DNA of 64,000 nt from the NCBI GenBank assembly GCA_017619635.1, contig JAFZRZ010000036.1, positions 1 through 64,000 on the forward strand. Direction: 5' to 3'. This DNA is from Lachnospiraceae bacterium (GTDB taxonomy: Bacteria > Bacillota > Clostridia > Lachnospirales > Lachnospiraceae). The notes below the pieces were generated by a model. The model was given only the letters and a program-made list of their open reading frames with translations, did no database searches and was not told where the DNA came from. Shown here piece by piece: positions 43,701 to 51,982 of this stretch; position 1 is the first letter of the stretch; each line of letters opens with the position of its first letter. A program made the position numbers and the translations under genes.

Positions 43701-43739
43701 GTTTATCATGCATGATAAACCTCACAACACGTTTGTGAG
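43701..43739. other. Two adjacent palindromes in the 3' region of the secreted-protein gene
   Basis: A perfect 20-bp palindrome (43701-43720, GTTTATCATG and its complement) is followed directly by CTCACAA (43721-43727) and TTGTGAG (43733-43739). A T-rich tract follows near 43751-43762. They may act as a 3'-end stabiliser or terminator, or as protein sites upstream of the EPS operon. Confidence 0.6.
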
Positions 43740-43786
43740 TGTAAAGAAAATTTTGTTTTTTTCGTGAAGCGTAACCCGTAAGGGAA

Positions 43787-43812
43787 AGCCCTCCTCTGTA
43801 TAGGGGAGGGCT
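43787..43812 (+). terminator. GC-rich hairpin before the EPS operon
   Basis: An 11-bp stem (AGCCCTCCTCT with AGGGGAGGGCT, one G-U) has a four-base loop but only ATTATAAA after it. It probably insulates the EPS promoter from upstream transcription. Confidence 0.7.
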
Positions 43813-43853
43813 ATTATAAAATTAAGGCATAAATATATAAGAAATAATATTTA

Positions 43854-43882
43854 TTGCGGTGTGTGTGTGTATGTAATATAAT
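43854..43882 (+). promoter_or_regulatory. Promoter of the EPS operon
   Basis: TTGCGG (43854-43859), 17 bases including a GT repeat, TATAAT (43877-43882), about 20 bases before the cpsB-like ATG. It is the only strong promoter seen ahead of the seven-gene block 43903-51098. Confidence 0.65.
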
Positions 43883-43902
43883 GCAATGGGGTAGTATACA
43901 TT

Positions 43903-44631
43903 ATGAATAGAATATTTGACATGCACAACCATATATTGTGGGGCGTAGATGACGGTTCTCAAGATATTGAGATGACATTACGCATGTTAAGGATGGCCGA
44001 ACAGGATGGAATAACGGATATAATCCTGACACCTCATAATAAGCCGAACAGAAGAAATCTTTATGCCACCGAGATGGTGGATATGATAGCAGAGCTAAAG
44101 AAAAAGATAGCTGTTGAGGGTATCAGAATGAATCTATACCCCGGAAATGAGATATTCTACAGACTCGATGTCTGTGAGAGGTTAGAAATCGGTAAGGCTG
44201 CTACTATGGCAGGATCGAGATATGTGCTTCTCGAGTTTAATCCCATGGATGACTGGGAACATATAAAACGTGGCGCTGATGATCTGTTACAGGGAGGGTA
44301 TTTCCCTATCATAGCTCACGTTGAGAGATATGTGAATGTCATAAAAGACATAGACAGAGTTGACTATCTGGTGGACAAAGGCTGTTATATACAGATCAAT
44401 GCAGCTTCTATCATGGGAGAGATAGGCTTTATCGTAAAGAAGCAATGCAAGAACTTAATGAAAGAAGGTCTTGTGTCGTTCATAGCGACTGATGCACATG
44501 AAGATGTCAGACGTGTTCCTAAACTTGCAGAGTGCGTCAGATATATAACAAAGAAATATGGGGAAGAAACTGCGTTTAAGTTATTTGAGACTAATCCGCA
44601 GATGATCCTTGATGATAAAATCATAAGATAG
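43903..44631 (+). CDS. cpsB: CpsB/CapC-type PHP-fold tyrosine phosphatase
   Basis: This encodes 242 residues. It is a metal-dependent PHP phosphatase: DMHNHILWGVDDG supplies the first metal ligands, LTPHNKPNRR the next, GNEIFYR, then HVERY, and FIATDAHEDVRR near the C-terminus. It removes phosphate from the CpsD tyrosine kinase, controlling chain length and export of EPS in Gram-positive Wzy systems. It is the first gene of the EPS operon, followed after 20 bases by the CpsC-like gene. Confidence 0.93.
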   Translation: MNRIFDMHNHILWGVDDGSQDIEMTLRMLRMAEQDGITDIILTPHNKPNRRNLYATEMVDMIAELKKKIAVEGIRMNLYPGNEIFYRLDVCERLEIGKAATMAGSRYVLLEFNPMDDWEHIKRGADDLLQGGYFPIIAHVERYVNVIKDIDRVDYLVDKGCYIQINAASIMGEIGFIVKKQCKNLMKEGLVSFIATDAHEDVRRVPKLAECVRYITKKYGEETAFKLFETNPQMILDDKIIR

Positions 44632-44650
44632 ATAAGGGATTTGATAAGAC

Positions 44651-45394
44651 ATGGAAAACAGAAACGTGGCGACAAATGATGAAGTGGAGATAGATCTGCT
44701 CGAAATATTGGGTCTTTTTCTCAGCCGGTGGTTGCTTATCTTACTTGTCGGAATGACGACAGCGATGATAGGATTTGCCATAAGCTTCTTTATGATTGAT
44801 CCTACATATGAGTCAACTACAAAGATCTATATCTTAAACAAGAATGAGAATCAGAATGTCACATATTCGGACATGCAGCTTGGTACACAGCTTACAAAGG
44901 ACTATTCTGAACTGATCAATTCCAGATACGTTTTAGAGGAAGTTATACAGAAGCTTCATCTTGATCTTGATTATCAGGGACTTAAAGCCAAGGTCAATGT
45001 TTCGACTCCTTCCGATACCCGAATCGTTGCGATCACAGTAACGGATACCGATCCTGTTGAGGCAATGAATATAGCGAATGCTGTTAGAGAGAGTGCATCA
45101 AATCATATCGGTAACGTTATGGATATAGATGCTGTAAATGTGGTTGAGAGCGCTAACATGCCTACCAAAAAAGCCGGCCCCAGTTATACTAAATGGCTCA
45201 TGGTGGGAGGGATGCTCGGAGTCATGCTCGTGTGTGCAGTAATACTGGTAGGATACCTTCTTGATGATACGATCAAGACCTCTGAAGATGTAGAGAGATA
45301 TCTTGGCCTTTCGACACTCGCTTCAATACCTATAATCGAAACGGGCGATACAACAAAGAAGAAGAAAAAGAAGAAGAAAAACGCTAAAAGATAA
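44651..45394 (+). CDS. cpsC: CpsC/Wzz-type chain-length regulator and kinase adaptor
   Basis: This encodes 247 residues. It has two membrane helices (about 28-48 and 178-200) around an extracellular Wzz domain beginning PTYESTTKIYILNK, with the family's Pro-rich segment before the second helix (PTKKAGPSYTKW). The cytoplasmic tail ends in a run of eight or nine Lys residues. In Firmicutes this protein activates the separate kinase CpsD encoded next. The polylysine tail is longer than usual and may bind membrane or the kinase. Confidence 0.92.
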   Translation: MENRNVATNDEVEIDLLEILGLFLSRWLLILLVGMTTAMIGFAISFFMIDPTYESTTKIYILNKNENQNVTYSDMQLGTQLTKDYSELINSRYVLEEVIQKLHLDLDYQGLKAKVNVSTPSDTRIVAITVTDTDPVEAMNIANAVRESASNHIGNVMDIDAVNVVESANMPTKKAGPSYTKWLMVGGMLGVMLVCAVILVGYLLDDTIKTSEDVERYLGLSTLASIPIIETGDTTKKKKKKKKNAKR

Positions 45395-45429
45395 AGCAGT
45401 AAAAGATAATAAAACTTTGAGGTATAGAT

Positions 45430-46350
45430 ATGCAGAGAGTTAATCTGACATTTTCGTTTGAAGAAGATTACAGGATGAGTGAGGCTTTCAAGTCTCTAAG
45501 AACAAATATCGAATTCTGTGGGAGTGATGTTAAGACTATAGCTATGACAAGCTGTACTCCTAACGAAGGAAAGAGCAGCTGTGCGATGGAGATAGCAAAG
45601 GCATTTGCAAAAGCGGGCAACAAGACACTGCTCCTTGACTGTGACCTTCGTAAATCTGTCCTTGTTGGACGATATAAGACAGGCGGAGTAAGAAAGGGAC
45701 TTACACATGCGCTTATAGGTAAAGCTCCTATGGCGGATGTCGTATATTCAACTAATGTTCCCAACCTGTTCATAATCTTTTCCGGTCCGGTACCTCCGAA
45801 CCCTTCAGAGCTTTTGGGCGGTGAGGAATTCGAAAAGATGCTTAAGAAGTTAAGAGATGTATTTGACTATATCATAGTTGATGCACCTCCACTCGGATCT
45901 GTAATCGATGCTGCTGTAATAGGAACAAAATGCGATGGTATGGTTCTTGTAATAGAGTCCAATGCCATAAGCTATCGCTTCGCACAGTCAGTTAAGGATC
46001 AGATCGATAAATCAGGCTGTCGTATACTCGGTGCCGTGCTCAATAAAGTTGATATGAGCGGTGGTATGTATGGACACTATGGCAAGTACTATGGCAGATA
46101 CTATGGCAAATACTATGGCAAATACTATGGCAAGTATTACGGTCAGTATGGTGAGTATGGCAGGTACGGAAGTAAGGGAAGCCATCTGATAAGCGAAGAA
46201 GATGCTTTAAGAGGCGTTACCAAGCAGGATACAACCAGGATAATACTCGATGATGAGATCATAGGTCTGGATGATGCTCTTGGTGATCTGGACAAGCCCA
46301 AGAAGTCAATAGAGGATGTGACGATAAAAGATGATGACTTACAGATATAG
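45430..46350 (+). CDS. cpsD: CpsD-type bacterial tyrosine kinase
   Basis: This encodes 306 residues. It is a BY-kinase: Walker A SCTPNEGKSSCA (about 40-51), Walker A' LLLDCDLRKS, Walker B YIIVDAPPLG. The autophosphorylation cluster is a run of Tyr-Gly-Lys units (about 214-246, some 18 Tyr). Unlike typical CpsD it is followed by a further 60-residue acidic tail (ILDDEIIGLDDALGDLDKP). With CpsB and CpsC it forms the phosphorelay tuning EPS export. It overlaps the next gene by 20 bases. Confidence 0.93.
   Translation: MQRVNLTFSFEEDYRMSEAFKSLRTNIEFCGSDVKTIAMTSCTPNEGKSSCAMEIAKAFAKAGNKTLLLDCDLRKSVLVGRYKTGGVRKGLTHALIGKAPMADVVYSTNVPNLFIIFSGPVPPNPSELLGGEEFEKMLKKLRDVFDYIIVDAPPLGSVIDAAVIGTKCDGMVLVIESNAISYRFAQSVKDQIDKSGCRILGAVLNKVDMSGGMYGHYGKYYGRYYGKYYGKYYGKYYGQYGEYGRYGSKGSHLISEEDALRGVTKQDTTRIILDDEIIGLDDALGDLDKPKKSIEDVTIKDDDLQI
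46069..46165 (+). repeat. 15-bp tandem repeats encoding the kinase tyrosine tract
   Basis: Units of the type TACTATGGCAAA recur every 15 bp five or six times, encoding K-Y-Y-G-K and close variants. Near-identical DNA suggests that the number of phosphorylatable tyrosines can change by slippage. Confidence 0.85.
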
Positions 46351-47182
46351 ACAGTTCAAAGGCTTTAACAAAGTATTGATAGCGATTGCTTTTGCCATGA
46401 CTCTGATGCTTTCAGGCTGTGGTAAGGAAGACGATGATCAAAACAGTGAGACCATAGCGACTCAGGAAGAAACACAGACAGCGTCTCAGGATACTGACAG
46501 TGATATTCCAACAGACAGTACAGGAGCTTTATCGGCTAACATTCAGAGACTAAATGTGGATTTTAATGAACTGCAGACAAAGAATCCCGATATATTTGCG
46601 TGGATAAAGGTGCCGGGGACAGATATAGATATGCCTGTGTACAGAAGTGAAGAGGATGATGCATTTTATCAGACACATGATGCCGACAAGAATCCCAGCA
46701 CTGACGGAACAGCATATGTGGAAATGGCAAACTTCCTGGGAATGTGTGACTTTAATACAGTCATACATGGAAGTAAAGCTTTATTTTCGGACCTCGTGAA
46801 TTTCGAGAATCCGGAGTTCTTCGATAAGAATGATACATTCTATATATATCTGCCAGACAATGTGCTGACATATACCATATGGACTGCATACACCAGAGAG
46901 AATAACAGTATGCTAAGAGCATATGACTTTGCAGACGCAAAAGGATGCAGAGCATTTCTTGATGATGTATACAACGGAAGATATATGGGAAAGCAGATCA
47001 GAGACGGGTGGTATGAACTTGATGAGTATAAGTTCATCGTCACTCTGACAATAGATGATCCATCCAGTGACGATCAGCTCGTTGTAATGGGAGCTCTCGT
47101 AGACGATGCTGCCGGAAATATAAACAGAGAAGTCATAGAAGAACTTGAATATATACCAAATCTTGTTCCTGAAGGATATTAA
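46331..47182 (+). CDS. Sortase-B-like lipoprotein lacking the catalytic cysteine
   Basis: This encodes 283 residues. The signal ends in a lipobox (LMLSGC, Cys30), so the protein is lipid-anchored outside the cell. Residues 75-260 follow the class B sortase fold: NPDIFAWIKVPGTDIDMPV, DGTAYVE, a VIHGSKALFSDL block in place of VIYGHN, and YKFIVTLTID where active enzymes have TLSTC. Asp242 thus replaces the nucleophilic Cys, and Gln249 stands where the transition-state Arg is expected. It is unlikely to be a transpeptidase. Its place between CpsD and LCP suggests a structural or substrate-binding role in EPS assembly. Confidence 0.8.
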   Translation: MMTYRYRQFKGFNKVLIAIAFAMTLMLSGCGKEDDDQNSETIATQEETQTASQDTDSDIPTDSTGALSANIQRLNVDFNELQTKNPDIFAWIKVPGTDIDMPVYRSEEDDAFYQTHDADKNPSTDGTAYVEMANFLGMCDFNTVIHGSKALFSDLVNFENPEFFDKNDTFYIYLPDNVLTYTIWTAYTRENNSMLRAYDFADAKGCRAFLDDVYNGRYMGKQIRDGWYELDEYKFIVTLTIDDPSSDDQLVVMGALVDDAAGNINREVIEELEYIPNLVPEGY

Positions 47183-47195
47183 GAGGTAAACAGGT

Positions 47196-48254
47196 GTGAA
47201 AAAGAAGATCGCCATAATAGCATTATCCGTTATAGCAGCACTTCTGGTGATATTTATCATCGCCACAGCGATCATAAGGACTATGGGTAAGAGCAGGCTT
47301 AAGAATAATGTGGTCGAGTCTGCACCGGTCATAGTAACGGAAGAGACTACTAAAGCTGCTCCCGAAGAAAAGGAGACCTGGGAAGAAGGCTGGATAAAGT
47401 ATAAAGGCCGGGTAATGAAATACAATGAGGATATAACAACCTTCCTTTTCATGGGAATAGATAAGAACGAAGAGGTTAAGGAGGTTGCAGAGGGCACCAA
47501 CGGTGGACAGGCTGATGCTCTTTTTCTACTTGTGTTCAATCCAGAAGAGAAACATATAGATATCATAGGCATCAACAGGAATACCATGACTGATATAAAT
47601 ATATATAACGAGTATGGTGATTTTGTAACAACAACCACAGCTCAGATATGTGTGCAGCACGGATTTGGTAACGGAGTTGAGGAAAGCTGTGAATATCAGG
47701 TGGAAGCGGTTAAAAAACTTATGTACAACCTTCCGATACACGGATATGCAGCTATTAATATGAAAGCAATACCGATAATCAATGATGCTGTAGGCGGTGT
47801 AAATGTCGAAGCTTTATCTGATGTAAAAAATGCAAGAGGAAGAAAGATCATATCCAAGGGTGATGCTGTTCACCTGGAGGGAGAAGATGCTTTCTGGTAT
47901 GTAAAATACAGGGATGTTAATGATTTTGCTTCAGCCGATCTAAGACTTGCAAGACAGAAGCAATATCTTACAACCTTTATGTCACAGGCCAAAGCTCAGG
48001 CTAAGGATAACATAGGAATAGTAAGTGAGCTTTATAATGACCTTGTACCTTATATGACCACCAATGTGACTTTTGATGAGGTAGCATATCTTGCTCCGGA
48101 AGTTGCAGGTTATGCATATGATGAAAATAGCTTCCACATGCTGGAAGGTGAGACCAAGATGGGAGAGGAATTCGAGGAATTCTATCCAAACGAGGAAGCA
48201 CTCTATGATCTGATCATAAGCATCTTTTATGAGGATGTTGATATAAAGAATTAG
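47196..48254 (+). CDS. LytR-CpsA-Psr (LCP) family glycopolymer ligase
   Basis: This encodes 352 residues with a GTG start behind AAGAGGT. One N-terminal membrane helix (about 5-28) is followed by an extracellular LCP domain (about 85-290): FLFMGIDKNEE, ADALFLLVF, IIGINRNTMTDI (Asp and Arg for the pyrophosphate), then INDAVGGVNVE and ARQKQYL. LCP proteins transfer undecaprenyl-linked polymers to peptidoglycan. It is probably the final attachment enzyme for the product of this locus. Confidence 0.92.
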   Translation: MKKKIAIIALSVIAALLVIFIIATAIIRTMGKSRLKNNVVESAPVIVTEETTKAAPEEKETWEEGWIKYKGRVMKYNEDITTFLFMGIDKNEEVKEVAEGTNGGQADALFLLVFNPEEKHIDIIGINRNTMTDINIYNEYGDFVTTTTAQICVQHGFGNGVEESCEYQVEAVKKLMYNLPIHGYAAINMKAIPIINDAVGGVNVEALSDVKNARGRKIISKGDAVHLEGEDAFWYVKYRDVNDFASADLRLARQKQYLTTFMSQAKAQAKDNIGIVSELYNDLVPYMTTNVTFDEVAYLAPEVAGYAYDENSFHMLEGETKMGEEFEEFYPNEEALYDLIISIFYEDVDIKN

Positions 48255-48273
48255 TTATAAAAGGGAGACTGCC

Positions 48274-49623
48274 GTGAAAAACCATTTCAGACAGGATATG
48301 CCAATCAGAATATGGAAGATAGCCAACATCCTTCTCATCACGGCTATGTGGGCATGGGTATGGTATACCTATTACAAGGATTATGCCCAGGTTCAGTATT
48401 ACCGTAAAGGTGACTGGCTTATGGTCATCATCTTTACTGTGATGTATTGCATATGCTGTAGGGCATATGATGGATTTTATATTGCGACAAGAGTGATATC
48501 CGAGATCATATACAGCCAGTTTCTGGCTATTATGGTGTCGGATATGGTCATGTTTTTGGTCACGTGGCTGTTGTCACTTTATTTCCCGAATCTGATACCT
48601 ATCGTGCTGTGTATCGTCATGCAGGTGGGTATAAGTACTGTTTGGTCAGTTTGTGCCCACAGATGGTATTATGCGACACACAAGCCCAAGGTGAGTGCTG
48701 TTATTTATGAGCACAGACCAGGTCTTGAAAAACTTGTTGAAGAGTATGGCATGCAGAAAAAGTATGACATACAAAAAACGATGACAGTAGCTGAAGCATT
48801 GACAGATCTTGATGATTTAAGCGGATATGAGACTGTCTTTCTATCAGGAGTAAATAGTCATGAAAGGAACATCTTCTTAAAGTACTGTGTTGATAATGAC
48901 ATCGATGTTTATGTTATTCCCAGAATCGGTGACATGATCATGGCAAGTGCAAAACAGGAGCATATGTTCCATCTGCCGATGATGCAGGTGAGAAGATATC
49001 AGCCTGGATTTGAGTATGTCGTATTCAAGAGATTGTTTGATATAATATGTAGTTTGTTTGGACTCATAGTTTTTGCTCCATTTATGCTGATCACTGCAAT
49101 AGCGGTAAAGAGCGATGGAGGCCCAGCTCTTTATAAACAAAAAAGACTTACTAAGGACGGCAAGGAGTTTTATATACTTAAATTTAGAAGCATGAGAGTA
49201 GATGCTGAAAAGGATGGTGTCGCAAGGCTATCTACAGGTGATAAGGATGATCGTATCACCAAGGTGGGAAGAGTAATAAGAGCCATAAGATTCGATGAAC
49301 TGCCACAGATCTTTAATATACTTAAAGGTGATATGTCTATTGTTGGTCCTAGACCGGAAAGACCCGAGATAGCAGCTGAATATGAACAGGACATGCCGGA
49401 ATTTAGACTACGTCTTCAGACTAAAGCCGGACTTACAGGATATGCTCAGGTTTATGGTAAGTATAATACGACTCCGTATGATAAGTTACTTATGGATCTG
49501 ATGTATATAGCAAAACCAAGTATCGTTGAAGACTTAAAGATATGTTTCTTTACAGTCAAGATACTGTTTGAAAAAGAAAGCACAGAAGGAATAAGCGAAG
49601 GCAAGACAACTGCCGGTAACTGA
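48274..49623 (+). CDS. Polyprenyl glycosylphosphotransferase (WbaP/CpsE-like), first of two
   Basis: This encodes 449 residues with a GTG start behind AAGGGAGA. Four N-terminal membrane helices (about 15-130) and a soluble linker precede the phosphoglycosyl transferase domain (about 245-445). That domain has a re-entrant helix, ALYKQKRLTKDGKEFYILKF, RFDELPQIFNILKGDMSIVG PRPE and a late TGYAQVYGKYN. It starts repeat-unit synthesis by putting a sugar phosphate on undecaprenyl phosphate. The sugar cannot be read from the sequence. Confidence 0.9.
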   Translation: MKNHFRQDMPIRIWKIANILLITAMWAWVWYTYYKDYAQVQYYRKGDWLMVIIFTVMYCICCRAYDGFYIATRVISEIIYSQFLAIMVSDMVMFLVTWLLSLYFPNLIPIVLCIVMQVGISTVWSVCAHRWYYATHKPKVSAVIYEHRPGLEKLVEEYGMQKKYDIQKTMTVAEALTDLDDLSGYETVFLSGVNSHERNIFLKYCVDNDIDVYVIPRIGDMIMASAKQEHMFHLPMMQVRRYQPGFEYVVFKRLFDIICSLFGLIVFAPFMLITAIAVKSDGGPALYKQKRLTKDGKEFYILKFRSMRVDAEKDGVARLSTGDKDDRITKVGRVIRAIRFDELPQIFNILKGDMSIVGPRPERPEIAAEYEQDMPEFRLRLQTKAGLTGYAQVYGKYNTTPYDKLLMDLMYIAKPSIVEDLKICFFTVKILFEKESTEGISEGKTTAGN

Positions 49624-49655
49624 TGATAAAACCCATACATACTTAGGATATTAAT

Positions 49656-51098
49656 ATGTACAAAAGAAATGCCCGAGGGTGGACAAAACATTTAGATTTC
49701 ATAATCATAGATGAGATAGCACTTCATCTTGCCTATGTCATATCTTATATGGCACGTCACGGAGATGTACCGTACCATAGTGATATATATATGGATTTTG
49801 TTTTTATAATCGCATTTGTAGATGCCCTGGTCATCATTTTCTTTAATACCATGCATAACGTATTAAAGAGAGGATACCTGAAAGAATTCTACGAAACGAT
49901 CAAGCAATGTCTTATATCTTTTGCATTTATCAATATATTTGTGTTCAGTACACAACGAGGACAGAGTTATTCACGTATAGTTTTATTTTTGACTCTTTTT
50001 ATACATATCATATTTGGTTATGTCTTAAGGATACTGTGGAAAAAACGTGTTCTCAATAAACTGAAATCGGACAGTAACAAGAGCAGTATGCTGGCAGTAT
50101 TGGATCCTGATACAGCAGAAGGCCTTATAAAGAGATTAAGCGATGGACTTATGGGTTATAACATCGTAGGTATAGTATTTGGAAGTGACAGTGAGCTTAC
50201 TGAAGTCTCAGGGATCCCTGTAGTATGTGAACTGGATGAGACAGCATCGTATATCATGAGTAATCCTATAGATGCTGTGTATATAGACTGTCCCATCAGT
50301 GAGTCTGGAATAGGCAGACTCATGGATGAGTGCTATCAGATGGCGGTTCCTGTTCATTATCATGTATCGGAGCTTAAGAAGTATGGTATGGCACAGTTTG
50401 TTGAAAAGATAGGTGGTACCACATGCCTTACCACAACACTTAATTATGCTTCTTCATCACAGCTTTTGATAAAGAGGATGATGGATATAGCAGGAGGTCT
50501 GGTCGGCAGTGTTATAACACTCATACTCATGGTCATAATAGGACCTATGATAAAGATAGCATCACCTGGTCCGATACTTTACTCACAGGAGAGGGTAGGG
50601 CTTAACGGAAAGAGATTTTATATACTTAAGTTCAGAAGCATGTATATGGATGCTGATAAGCGTAAGGCTGAACTTATGGAACAGAATCGTGTCAAGGACG
50701 GGATGATGTTCAAGATGGATTTTGATCCAAGAGTGATAGGGAACAAAGAACTTCCGGATGGTACAAAAAAGACCGGTATAGGTGAGTTCATAAGAAGAAC
50801 AAGCCTTGATGAATTTCCGCAGTTTTTCAATGTACTTGCAGGAAGTATGAGTCTGGTCGGAACAAGACCGCCTACTGTTGATGAGTGGGAGAAATACGAG
50901 TATCGTCACAGAGCGAGACTCTCATGCAAACCCGGTATAACAGGATTGTGGCAGGTGAGCGGCAGGAGTAATATAACCGACTTTGAACAGGTAGTTGACT
51001 TGGATACGCAGTATATCTCTAACTGGGGTCTTGGACTTGATATAAAGATACTCTTTAAGACCATAGCAGTCGTTCTGGGACACAAAGGTGCGATGTAG
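49656..51098 (+). CDS. Polyprenyl glycosylphosphotransferase, second of two
   Basis: This encodes 480 residues. It has the same architecture as the preceding protein: four N-terminal helices (about 15-125), linker, and catalytic domain (about 270-475) with SPGPILYSQERVGLNGKRFY, SLDEFPQFFNVLAGSMSLVG and TGLWQVSGRSN. Similarity between the neighbours is limited to the common domains, so they are old paralogues with perhaps different sugars. It is the last gene before a 0.7-kb gap. Initiating enzymes normally occur once per locus, so two in tandem are notable. Confidence 0.9.
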   Translation: MYKRNARGWTKHLDFIIIDEIALHLAYVISYMARHGDVPYHSDIYMDFVFIIAFVDALVIIFFNTMHNVLKRGYLKEFYETIKQCLISFAFINIFVFSTQRGQSYSRIVLFLTLFIHIIFGYVLRILWKKRVLNKLKSDSNKSSMLAVLDPDTAEGLIKRLSDGLMGYNIVGIVFGSDSELTEVSGIPVVCELDETASYIMSNPIDAVYIDCPISESGIGRLMDECYQMAVPVHYHVSELKKYGMAQFVEKIGGTTCLTTTLNYASSSQLLIKRMMDIAGGLVGSVITLILMVIIGPMIKIASPGPILYSQERVGLNGKRFYILKFRSMYMDADKRKAELMEQNRVKDGMMFKMDFDPRVIGNKELPDGTKKTGIGEFIRRTSLDEFPQFFNVLAGSMSLVGTRPPTVDEWEKYEYRHRARLSCKPGITGLWQVSGRSNITDFEQVVDLDTQYISNWGLGLDIKILFKTIAVVLGHKGAM

Positions 51099-51822
51099 GA
51101 AGAAAAGAGGAAAAACAACAAAAACGAACAATAGTCCGGGAGCGAGATAGGGTTATGCTAATCTCCATTCCGGAATACGCTTATTATTTAAAATATCATA
51201 CAGTGAGAAAATAACAGGATTTGTCACTGCATCGATATCACAAATTGTTATAGCAAATTGATGTGGCAAATTAGGTCAGCACACTTGTAATGAAATGAGG
51301 TGCAAAAATTTCACCTCAAGTATTGAGTGGAGATATTGTGCGAAATATATTATTTTTGGTGAGAAATAATATGCGCATCCGTAACTCGATGTCCCTCGAA
51401 ACTAGGTATAGACACAAAAATAACCACAAAGCCAGTGTTTTCAAGGGGTTTAGGGGTATCGAATACAAAAATAAATCTGAAAAGTTTCATGCGATTTTTG
51501 GAAATTAAGGAAAAATAGGCAAAAATAAATTATGAAAGTTTCATAGTTATAAGTTTTGAAGCGTTTTTATGAAGGAAGTCAGATTTTATATAAGTTTGAG
51601 TGTTTCTGGCATGAAAGAATTAGGAATTATCGGGAAAATGGCAGTAAATTTTTGACCCGCATTTCTTGAAGAAAACCATATTTATACCCCTAAAAATATA
51701 AGTTTCAAGCACTAAAACATGAAGAAAATGGTTTTTATTCAATACCTCCCACGATTTTTATGAGGGGGAGATGAGAGAGGGAATTTACTAGGAAATGAAC
51801 GTAACGGGGGTAACTTGGCAGG
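51099..51822. other. AT-rich stretch without a convincing gene
   Basis: A hairpin (TGAGGTG 51296-51302 with CACCTCA 51312-51318) lies in the middle. A 61-codon frame from TTG 51323 or ATG 51371 to 51508 is basic (RYRHKNNHKASVFKGFRG) and lacks a clear ribosome site, so I do not call it a gene. Several short poly-T tracts occur. The stretch separates the initiating EPS genes from the sugar and glycosyltransferase genes. Confidence 0.5.
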
Positions 51823-51831
51823 ATGAGCACA

Positions 51832-51942
51832 ATGGATGAGTATAGATCTCCGTCTGGTTATCAATCATATTGGTCGGATATTCACAAGGAGCACCAGGAG
51901 AACTTAAGAACTCCCTATGGTTATCGCATTTATGATAAGTGA
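51832..51942 (+). CDS. Small Tyr-rich peptide, 36 residues
   Basis: ATG 51832 has AGGA eight bases upstream (an in-frame ATG at 51823 adds three residues). It reads MDEYRSPSGYQSYWSDIHKE and ends TPYGYRIYDK. Two related blocks (SPSGYQSYW and TPYGYRIYD) suggest a tiny internal repeat. It ends 40 bases before the DUF2806 gene. It is short, but composition and spacing look genuine. Function is unknown. Confidence 0.45.
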   Translation: MDEYRSPSGYQSYWSDIHKEHQENLRTPYGYRIYDK

Positions 51943-51982
51943 GCAAAGGTTGTGAGAGTAGATTATTTTTGAGGAATGATTA

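Noticed and set aside
46913..47638. Minus-strand frame of 241 residues over the LCP gene
   Set aside because: It has no ribosome site and runs against two well-supported genes with recognisable domains.
51323..51508. Basic 61-codon frame in the 0.7-kb gap
   Set aside because: It has a TTG start without a ribosome site, no family likeness and only short length; listed as part of the gap instead.
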